Of a stretch of 64,000 bases of DNA, positions 52,441 to 60,109 are shown piece by piece; position 1 is the stretch's first letter; each line of letters starts with the position of its first letter. The DNA is from Chloroflexota bacterium (lineage in GTDB: Bacteria > Chloroflexota > Anaerolineae > Anaerolineales > Anaerolineaceae), in the NCBI GenBank assembly GCA_016838895.1, contig JAEKNU010000005.1:1-64000 (forward strand), in the 5' to 3' direction. The notes under the pieces are model-generated. The model did no database searches. It worked only from the letters and a program-made list of their open reading frames with translations, and was not told where the DNA came from. The position numbers were made by a program, and so were the translations under genes.

Positions 52441-52860
52441 ATGACAAAAAACAATCATACAATCCTGCATATCGAAGACAATTTTGAAAACAGAGTTCTA
52501 GTGCGCCGTTTATTACAATTCGCTGGTTTTGATATACACGAAGCTGAGAATGCTTATGATGCCCTGGAGCAATTAGAATCAGTTACCCCAGATATTATCC
52601 TGATGGATATCAATATGCCGGATATAGATGGATATTCTCTTACCAGGCAATTAAAATCGAATATCAAATTCCGCAATGTTCCCATTATTGCCATTACCGC
52701 AAATGTTATGAAAGGGGATCGAGAAAAAAGTTTCCTGGCTGGTTGTGACGGTTACATTGATAAACCCATTAATGTCGATAGTTTTATTGATCAAATTGAA
52801 GGCTTTCTTAGTAGATTCAATCCCCGCAAGCAAGTAAACAACAATAAGAGAAAACTATGA
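52441..52860 (+). CDS. Stand-alone response-regulator receiver protein
   Basis: The 139-residue protein is a single REC domain: acidic pair in ILHIEDNFEN, phospho-acceptor Asp in ILMDINMPDIDGYSL, Thr in AITANVMKGD and Lys in YIDKPI. A short basic C-terminal tail follows. With no output domain, it should act by protein contact, as do DivK/CheY-like proteins, which it resembles in HIEDNxxNRxLVRRLL. AGGAG lies four bases before ATG. Its stop overlaps the second receiver gene by four bases. Confidence 0.92.
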   Translation: MTKNNHTILHIEDNFENRVLVRRLLQFAGFDIHEAENAYDALEQLESVTPDIILMDINMPDIDGYSLTRQLKSNIKFRNVPIIAITANVMKGDREKSFLAGCDGYIDKPINVDSFIDQIEGFLSRFNPRKQVNNNKRKL

Positions 52861-53297
52861 CAGATGAAAAGATATTCTTACTAAAGGAAAAAGAGACACT
52901 CCCAGAAGATACTTTTGTCTTGGTAGTGGAAGATAATGTGTCCAACTTTGTGTTAATTGCTCGAATGTTGGGTCATATCGGAATTCATTGCGAATGGAAA
53001 ACTTCAGGGTATGAAGTTGTTGAGTTCGCAGATACACTTCCAAAAATTGATCTTATCTTAATGGATATTCGTCTTCCCTATGAAGATGGATATGGGGCCT
53101 TGAAAAAAATACAGGAATCAGCTACATTGCGTAATGTACCCATCGTGGCCGTTACAGCTGAAGTAAGTGAAGCCCAAATAAAGCGTGCAAAAGAAGCAGG
53201 GTTTGATGGCTTTTTAGGAAAACCTCTATCCCCAGATAAATTTCCTGATCAAATTCACAAAATCTTATCTGGTGAACCCGTCTGGGATATGAATTAA
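52857..53297 (+). CDS. Second stand-alone receiver protein
   Basis: The 146-residue protein has VLVVEDNVSNFVLIARML, phospho-acceptor Asp in ILMDIRLPYEDGYGAL, Thr in AVTAEVSE and Lys in FLGKPLSPDKF. Its receiver domain is preceded by about 20 charged residues. It is a paralogue of the preceding gene by layout, but differs in the surface-exposed segments. Again there is no output domain. It is 15 bases before the first GAF membrane protein. Confidence 0.92.
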   Translation: MTDEKIFLLKEKETLPEDTFVLVVEDNVSNFVLIARMLGHIGIHCEWKTSGYEVVEFADTLPKIDLILMDIRLPYEDGYGALKKIQESATLRNVPIVAVTAEVSEAQIKRAKEAGFDGFLGKPLSPDKFPDQIHKILSGEPVWDMN

Positions 53298-53312
53298 GGA
53301 GCTAATGAGCAA

Positions 53313-56300
53313 ATGTCGCTAAAATCTTCCATCACCCATCCTGTTTCCAGGGCCTATGAGTTTAAAGGAAGTCTGGTACGAAACAACTTATTCTTTATTC
53401 TATTAATTTCTTTAATCCCATTAATCTTGTTCGGCACATCTACATATATCCGTACTCAACAAATTATGCTTCAAAATACTGAAGCCCAAATGAATGATTT
53501 TCTGGATAGTAAAACCGCCCACTTCTCATCTATCAACGCATCTGGAAATCAGATTATTACTCAATTAGCAGAATCTGAAGATTTTGTTGGCATACTCACA
53601 CAATATACATCAAATCCGAATAGTGAACAGATCAATGAACAATTGGAAAACTATTTATCTGAATCCATCGTCGAATTTAGCGAAGGTGAGGCGATCTCAT
53701 TGACGGATGTCTCAATCGCTTCACGTGAGGGTTTAATCCTTGCCTCTTCCAATCAAAATTTATCAAATATTGATGTCAGCGGAAATTTGGAACTTCAACA
53801 AATCCTAGATTTTAATGAGCAGCATTCATCTACCTTGTACAATCCTTCACCCATGTATGTAAGTAATCTTGTATTTCTTTATACAATGCCAATCGCAGAG
53901 TTTGATGATCTGATACTCATAGGCAGCTATATTGAAGCAAATCCAACATTATCTATTGAAATGTCAAATTCATTTTATCCAAATGCCCACGCATATTATT
54001 TGATAAACGATGAGATGTTGATTGGTGTAGAGGATATGACAGCCGGTACATTGAAACAGTTGGATTTCTCACCTGAGCATCAAAACATTTTATCTTCCGC
54101 CATGCAAGATATGGATAGTGCTGGGTTTGTAACGTATTCATCATTTGATGAACAAGAAGTATTAGGCGGGACCACTGTGCTTGGAAATACAGGTCTCGCT
54201 ATTCTCCTGGAAATTCCTCAAAATGAAGTTTATAGTGAAGTTCCTGTGTTTGGTACTATCAACCTCCTCCTATTGGTTCCTGCTTTGGTACTTAGTGGTT
54301 TCCTTTTTTATCTGCTTAGTTCAAGGATTATTCGACCACTGATTCGTTTATCCGAACATGCACGTGACTTTGCTCTTGGTGACTGGAACCAGAGAGTAGT
54401 TGTTGACCGCGATGACGAGATTGGTTTGTTGGCTAACTCATTTAACCAGATGGTTGAACAGATTACAGACCTTTATTACTCCCTTGAACAAAAAGTAGAA
54501 AATCGCACTGAACAATTAGGTGTGGCTTCTGAAGTTATGCAAGTTGTCACCTCTTCAACAAAAAGAGATGAGCTACTAAAAGATGCCGCAGAGCTAATTG
54601 CTGAACGCTTCCACTATACCTATGTTAGCTTGTATATCGTTGACGCGCAGGGTGCAAACGCTGTTCTTCAACATGAAACAGGACGTAGCTCAGATTATTT
54701 CGCCCCTATTCGCCCAAGAATTCGCCTAGGCACAGAATCGATTGTCAGTAAAGCCATCGTTGATAGTCATGTTGAAATTAACAATTTAAGTGAAGAGACA
54801 CCAGATAATCCGTTGCCTCAATCTGCACGTAATGAATCTGCCATTCCTATTGCTTTTGCAAATCAGGTGCTTGGCGCCTTATACGTTCAAAGTCCAAAGC
54901 ACGAACCATTTGATGAAGAAATTTTACCGATTTTACAAACAATCAGTAATCAGATTGCTTCAGGTATTCAAAGTACACTTCTTATTGAATCTGCTCAAAT
55001 TAACCTGGAAGAAACCACATTATTATATCGTGCAAGCCGTCAGATTACTCAGGTTCAATATGTTGATGAATTGACAGACATTATTCAGGAAACAATGCAA
55101 CAAACAGCTTATTTGAGTGGTATCTTTTTCACGGAAGAAGGTCATTTATCCACATATTTCTTGCATGATCCTGCAGAACCCTGGCGTACCGCTCAATTTT
55201 CAGATCTGATCAATATTGATCAAGTTGTTGATCAACTATCTTCATCTCAAATGCTTCTTTTTGATGATTTATCAGCTCGCTCGGAGTTTGATTCACTATT
55301 ATCCTATTTCATTCAATATAACTGTACCTCTGCTGTTGTTTTTCCAATTCAGGCCAGCAATAAGTTAACCATGGTTGTCGTAATTGGTTCTCGTGAGCCT
55401 ACTCCGATGACAGAAACATCCCTACAACCTTATGCAAATCTTTTTGAAGTGGTCACTTCCTCAATGGAAAGGCTTGCAGTTCAATCCACACTTGAAGTAC
55501 GTGCAAAACAACTGCAAACCACAGCTGAAATTGCCCGTGATACCAGCGCATCGCTAAATCTTGATGAACTATTGCAGTATTCAATTAATCTAATCCGAGA
55601 TCGGTTTGGTTTCTACCATGCTTCGGTCTTTCTAATGGATCCCTTTAATGAATATGCAGAATTAAAAGAGTCAACTGGTGAAGCCGGAAAACTTTTGAAA
55701 GAGGCTAAACATAGGCTTGCTGTAGGCTCTCAATCCGTTGTGGGTCAAGCAACAGCTCAAAATAAACCGCAAATTATAAATGATGTGACCGCAACCGAAG
55801 ATTACTTTCCAAACCCACAATTACCAGATACGCGTTCTGAGCTTGCCATTCCATTATCAATTGGAGATCAAATATTAGGTGCAATCGACGTTCAAAGTTA
55901 TGAGTTTGATGCTTTCTCGGCTGATGATGTCCAGATTCTACAAATTTTAGCCGATCAGTTGGCAACAGCCGTATTGAACGCCAATCTATTTGAACAAACC
56001 ACCACAAACTTGTCTCAATACCAATTGCTACAGGAAATTACAACGAAAGTATCTGCATCTGGTAGCCCTGAAGAAGCGATCTATACAACTGTATCCGAAT
56101 TACGGAAAGCCTTACCACAATTCCAGATTGCAGTATTTACACCATTATCATCCACTGTACTAGAAATGGAAGCCTCTGCAGGCTTATCAGATGAAGATGA
56201 ACGTAATTTTTCTTCAGTACAGATTGGTGAAGGTATTATCGGCGAAGCTGCCCAAAAGAAAGAAATTGTCTACAAGGAAAATATTCCGGAAACAGATAAG

Positions 56301-56702
56301 ATAGTAGGCTATGAATCTGAATTTGCAGCTCCGATTATGTATCAAAATCGATTTCTGGGTGTCATCTATACAAAAACAAACAATCCTACAACGATTCAAG
56401 AAAACTATCGCGACTTTTTCCAGGCGTTGATTAGCAGTCTTGGATCTATTATTTCAAACTCTGATCTAATTCAACGTATCCGTATTCAGATTGAGCGTCA
56501 AAAACAAATTTATGATGTCACGACGAAAATTCGTCGGTCAGTTGATTTTGAAACTATTCTCCAAACTTCTGCATCAGAAATCGGCAAACATTTAGGCGCT
56601 ACGCGAACAAAAATCATTATCCACCCTGATATTAAGGAATTAACCACTTCAATCGCTGATAATGGCAATCAACCATCCTCAAATAGAGAGGTCTTATCAT
56701 GA
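53313..56702 (+). CDS. Membrane sensor with HAMP and four GAF domains, no output domain
   Basis: The 1129-residue protein has TM 23-46, a large extracytoplasmic region (47-312), TM 313-337, a HAMP domain (337-392), a coiled linker, then GAF domains at about 410-560, 565-725, 735-895 and 905-1050. GAF3 has the Chloroflexota-type loop FPNPQLPDTRSELAIPL. The C-terminus (1065-1105) is the beginning of a further GAF (IYDVTTKIRRSVDFETILQT and one or two strands) that is never completed. There is no histidine-kinase, GGDEF, EAL, cyclase or methyl-accepting domain. It overlaps the next gene by four bases (ATGA). It most likely senses an external ligand and signals by protein contact. The GAF ligands are unknown. 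Confidence 0.85.
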   Translation: MSLKSSITHPVSRAYEFKGSLVRNNLFFILLISLIPLILFGTSTYIRTQQIMLQNTEAQMNDFLDSKTAHFSSINASGNQIITQLAESEDFVGILTQYTSNPNSEQINEQLENYLSESIVEFSEGEAISLTDVSIASREGLILASSNQNLSNIDVSGNLELQQILDFNEQHSSTLYNPSPMYVSNLVFLYTMPIAEFDDLILIGSYIEANPTLSIEMSNSFYPNAHAYYLINDEMLIGVEDMTAGTLKQLDFSPEHQNILSSAMQDMDSAGFVTYSSFDEQEVLGGTTVLGNTGLAILLEIPQNEVYSEVPVFGTINLLLLVPALVLSGFLFYLLSSRIIRPLIRLSEHARDFALGDWNQRVVVDRDDEIGLLANSFNQMVEQITDLYYSLEQKVENRTEQLGVASEVMQVVTSSTKRDELLKDAAELIAERFHYTYVSLYIVDAQGANAVLQHETGRSSDYFAPIRPRIRLGTESIVSKAIVDSHVEINNLSEETPDNPLPQSARNESAIPIAFANQVLGALYVQSPKHEPFDEEILPILQTISNQIASGIQSTLLIESAQINLEETTLLYRASRQITQVQYVDELTDIIQETMQQTAYLSGIFFTEEGHLSTYFLHDPAEPWRTAQFSDLINIDQVVDQLSSSQMLLFDDLSARSEFDSLLSYFIQYNCTSAVVFPIQASNKLTMVVVIGSREPTPMTETSLQPYANLFEVVTSSMERLAVQSTLEVRAKQLQTTAEIARDTSASLNLDELLQYSINLIRDRFGFYHASVFLMDPFNEYAELKESTGEAGKLLKEAKHRLAVGSQSVVGQATAQNKPQIINDVTATEDYFPNPQLPDTRSELAIPLSIGDQILGAIDVQSYEFDAFSADDVQILQILADQLATAVLNANLFEQTTTNLSQYQLLQEITTKVSASGSPEEAIYTTVSELRKALPQFQIAVFTPLSSTVLEMEASAGLSDEDERNFSSVQIGEGIIGEAAQKKEIVYKENIPETDKIVGYESEFAAPIMYQNRFLGVIYTKTNNPTTIQENYRDFFQALISSLGSIISNSDLIQRIRIQIERQKQIYDVTTKIRRSVDFETILQTSASEIGKHLGATRTKIIIHPDIKELTTSIADNGNQPSSNREVLS

Positions 56703-58342
56703 ACCTGAAAATTGCAAATGCCCAAGCATCCTCTCCTGTTGAAGATCATTTGACATCTCTTTCTGAATTAAAACAGAAAGTGTTTGAAAATGCATTATTT
56801 GTCAGTATTGCCGGTGCAAGCATTTTGTTAGTGGCAAGTATATTCGAGTTTTTAGCACAAGGCATTACACCACTGATAAATATCATTTTCACTTTCTTAT
56901 TCCTGGCATCTTTGGTCGCAATAAAACTTATTCGCAACTTATCAAACTATGTTCAAACAATTATCATGGTAGGCAGTGCATACTTATATGCAGTTTGGCA
57001 TTTAGTACTATTTGGTGCGGTAAGTGATGCAACATTAATGCTTGTTTACTTCTTTGTTTTGAGCGCAATATTGTTTCAGAAAGAAATCCACTATGTGCTA
57101 ATTGCAGTAGGCGCCATCACCTGGTTTGCATTCGTTGGTTTGTATTCATTTACAACCCTAAATCCAATTCTTCAGATTGAATTGGCAGGATATGGCAGCT
57201 TTTGGTTTGTCATTGCAATATATTTTGTGATCATTGCTGCACTTATCATTATCACTATTAATAGCTATCTAAAGTCCACTCAAAATTCGATAGATTACTT
57301 CGATTTATTAACATCGAGTGTCAAAGTAGACAATGAAAATTTGCATTCTGAATTACAGGACAATAAAGATACGCTTCATAAAAAATTAATTTATATTCGT
57401 ACTGCCACGCAAATTGCACGATCAATTTCCACGGCCAAAGATGTTGAAGCAGTTCTACCCGTAATCGCTGATCGAATGACAAATCAATTAAACCTATATT
57501 ACACTGGTGTCTTTCTCATTGATCCTACCGGACAATATGCAGTTCTGATTGCTGGTAGCGGCGAAGCTGGTCAAAAAATGCTGTTGGAAAACCATCGTTT
57601 TGGTGTTGGTGGTCCTTCTATGATAGGCTGGACAACCTCACATCACCGACCTCGTATCGCTTTGGATGTTGGTGAAGAAGCTACACGTTTCAGTAACCCG
57701 CACTTGCCATTAACTCGTTCTGAATTATCAATACCAATTCTTAGTAAGAATACAATTTTAGGTGCCATTTCCATTCAATCTACCAAAGAATCTGCTTTTG
57801 ATGATGATGATGTCCTAATCTTTCAAGGTATTGCTGATAACATCGCAACTGCTCTTGAAAATAGTCGTTTATTCATTCAGAACCAACGGGATCTTGAAGA
57901 AATTTTGGCCCTGAATAAGCAGTTCCTTGAGCAAACCTGGGCAAACATCATTCCAAAAGAAGAAACTCTTAGTTATACATTTGAAGATCCAAATATTTTA
58001 AGTTCCGATGGCGAATTTAAAACCATTGAATTTCCAATCGTTCTTCGTGATCATGAAATCGGTCGGCTTGTTGTTGAATCGCCAACTAAGACAATTACGC
58101 CAGAACAATTTGAATTTGTTGACTCCGTACTTTCCCAATCTGCGTTGGCATTGGAATCATCAAGACTGTTATTGACAGCCAACCTTAGAACAGCGCAGGA
58201 AGAAAAAATCAGTCTTCTTACAGCCAAACTTACACAGATGGCGAATGTAGAAGATATTATAAAAACTACACTTCAGGAAGTAAATCAAATTCCTGAGGTA
58301 ACTGCATCAACTATTAAATTGTTTTCTGAATTTGAAGAATAA
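56699..58342 (+). CDS. Polytopic membrane GAF protein, no output domain
   Basis: The 547-residue protein has about six membrane helices (32-190), a coiled linker (200-230), a full GAF domain (240-393, with NPHLPLTRSELSIPI), a helix with a conserved Trp (FLEQTWANI), a reduced GAF-like unit (about 440-490, FPIVLRDHEIGRLVVES) and the incomplete GAF start at the C-terminus (504-547). There is no recognisable enzymatic output. The layout repeats that of the next two genes, so they are paralogues. Twenty-nine bases separate it from the next. Confidence 0.82.
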   Translation: MNLKIANAQASSPVEDHLTSLSELKQKVFENALFVSIAGASILLVASIFEFLAQGITPLINIIFTFLFLASLVAIKLIRNLSNYVQTIIMVGSAYLYAVWHLVLFGAVSDATLMLVYFFVLSAILFQKEIHYVLIAVGAITWFAFVGLYSFTTLNPILQIELAGYGSFWFVIAIYFVIIAALIIITINSYLKSTQNSIDYFDLLTSSVKVDNENLHSELQDNKDTLHKKLIYIRTATQIARSISTAKDVEAVLPVIADRMTNQLNLYYTGVFLIDPTGQYAVLIAGSGEAGQKMLLENHRFGVGGPSMIGWTTSHHRPRIALDVGEEATRFSNPHLPLTRSELSIPILSKNTILGAISIQSTKESAFDDDDVLIFQGIADNIATALENSRLFIQNQRDLEEILALNKQFLEQTWANIIPKEETLSYTFEDPNILSSDGEFKTIEFPIVLRDHEIGRLVVESPTKTITPEQFEFVDSVLSQSALALESSRLLLTANLRTAQEEKISLLTAKLTQMANVEDIIKTTLQEVNQIPEVTASTIKLFSEFEE

Positions 58343-58371
58343 GGGAAAAGTATTTCCGAGGAGTTTATTGC

Positions 58372-60108
58372 ATGAGTCTTTTCCAACGGATTAAACCAGG
58401 ATCACTACCGGATGAAATTAATCCACAGAATACAATTGAAGTCATTAATGAGAAGGTATTACAAACTTCTCTGCTCATTAATGGATTACTTGGTACTCTT
58501 TTCTTGGTATCAGGTTTGCTTATATCAATAAATAATGGCTCCTTACTGATAGGGATCTCAGCAATTTTTGTTTTTGCAGTATCCATTATTCTGGTATTCT
58601 ATCGTGATTTATCACGCAATATACGGTCTGTTGGTCTTCTTTCAATGCTTTATTTAGCAGGTGTATCAGGATTGTTATTTTTCGGTGCAACCGGTATTGA
58701 TATTCCATTTTTTATCGCTATTGTGGTTTGTGCCATGTTTATTTCAACCCTTAGAACATCAATTTACGTTGGAGCCCTGAGTGTTTTCACCCATCTAATA
58801 TTGGGTATCTTCATTTCATATCTTCCAGAATCAGGTTCTTTATTAAATACCTACCTGCAAACAACTGGCGGCGCATACTGGGCTTTAACATCATTTGTCA
58901 TGCTAATTATTAATGCATTAATTTTACTAATCATTTACAGATATAAAAATGATTTGACACAACAGATTCTTGAACATTCTAGGAAAATGGACTCCGTTTT
59001 TGTTGAAAAACAATTACAAAAAGAGAAAATTGTTCAGCAAGAAGAGCTATTAGACATAAAAATCAAAAATATGGAATTTCTGAGTCTCATGGTCCGGGAA
59101 TTCAATCAAATCTCAACACTAGCCAATCTCTACGATTTTTCAGTTGATAAATTACAAAAAGCGCTAAATTTATACCATATTGGTATCTTCATTCTATCTT
59201 CAAATCAGCGAAAAATTTCGCTTGTTGCAGCTTCGGGTGAATCAAGAGATGAAATGCTCCGACAATATCAGGATATGAATCTTCATGAGGTAGGTGTATT
59301 AGAAGAAACATTCCATCATCAGGAAACTCGCATTGCGATTAATCGCGGTGGACAATCAATTAATTTCCTTTTACCTGAGTCATTATCCGAAATCGCTATC
59401 CCTTTACGAAGTCGAAATCAGATTATTGGTATTCTAAGTATTCATCAGAATGACCTGGATGCTTTCACACAGGACAATATTATCCAATTCCAAATTATTG
59501 CTGAACAATTATCAAGTTCAATTGAAAAGCTGCAATTCTTTGAAGAAAATCAGCAAAATATATTTGAGATTGAAAAAGGATATCGTGAATTTACCGAAAG
59601 ATCCTGGCGTGAATATATGGTTGCTGCCAGGAAATCACACAGCATTCGATTTGTCGGTGGCAGTTTTACAGAAGCTGAAAGCGGTTTAGACGATGAAGTG
59701 CTTGCAATTCAAACCACTGGTTTGCCTGTTTTCATCAGAGAAACACAGCAGGGTGATAAAAACCAGAACAATGCAAAATTACTCATTCCTATCAAAATTC
59801 GTAATGCCGTTTTAGGTGCAATGAAAGTTGATTTCAATTCATCTCAAATTTCCGGTAATGTCCAACAATTAATTGAGAATATTTCTGAGCGTTTATCAAT
59901 TTCAATTGAAAATGCGCGCTTATTGGAAGAGGTGCAGATGAGAAGTGCACGGGACCATCTTATCACTACAGTTTCATCAAAGGTTCGTGCTTCAACTGAT
60001 ATTGATGGTATTCTTCGCTCAACTGCTGAAGAAATTGGCAATGCATTTGGTTTGTCAAAGGTTATTGTTCAATTAACCAAGAATTCTGAAATAAATACGG
60101 AAAATTAA
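58372..60108 (+). CDS. Polytopic membrane GAF protein, no output domain (second)
   Basis: The 578-residue protein has about six membrane helices (33-190), a charged coiled coil (195-235), a diverged GAF domain (245-390), an aromatic helix (FTERSWREYM, 407-416), a reduced GAF-like unit (460-520, LIPIKIRNAVLGAMKV) and the incomplete GAF start (525-570, ITTVSSKVRASTDIDGILRS). The TRSE loop of the GAF domain is replaced by LPESLSEIAIPL. No kinase or other output domain is present. A single base separates its stop from the next start. Confidence 0.82.
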   Translation: MSLFQRIKPGSLPDEINPQNTIEVINEKVLQTSLLINGLLGTLFLVSGLLISINNGSLLIGISAIFVFAVSIILVFYRDLSRNIRSVGLLSMLYLAGVSGLLFFGATGIDIPFFIAIVVCAMFISTLRTSIYVGALSVFTHLILGIFISYLPESGSLLNTYLQTTGGAYWALTSFVMLIINALILLIIYRYKNDLTQQILEHSRKMDSVFVEKQLQKEKIVQQEELLDIKIKNMEFLSLMVREFNQISTLANLYDFSVDKLQKALNLYHIGIFILSSNQRKISLVAASGESRDEMLRQYQDMNLHEVGVLEETFHHQETRIAINRGGQSINFLLPESLSEIAIPLRSRNQIIGILSIHQNDLDAFTQDNIIQFQIIAEQLSSSIEKLQFFEENQQNIFEIEKGYREFTERSWREYMVAARKSHSIRFVGGSFTEAESGLDDEVLAIQTTGLPVFIRETQQGDKNQNNAKLLIPIKIRNAVLGAMKVDFNSSQISGNVQQLIENISERLSISIENARLLEEVQMRSARDHLITTVSSKVRASTDIDGILRSTAEEIGNAFGLSKVIVQLTKNSEINTEN

Positions 60109-60109
60109 T

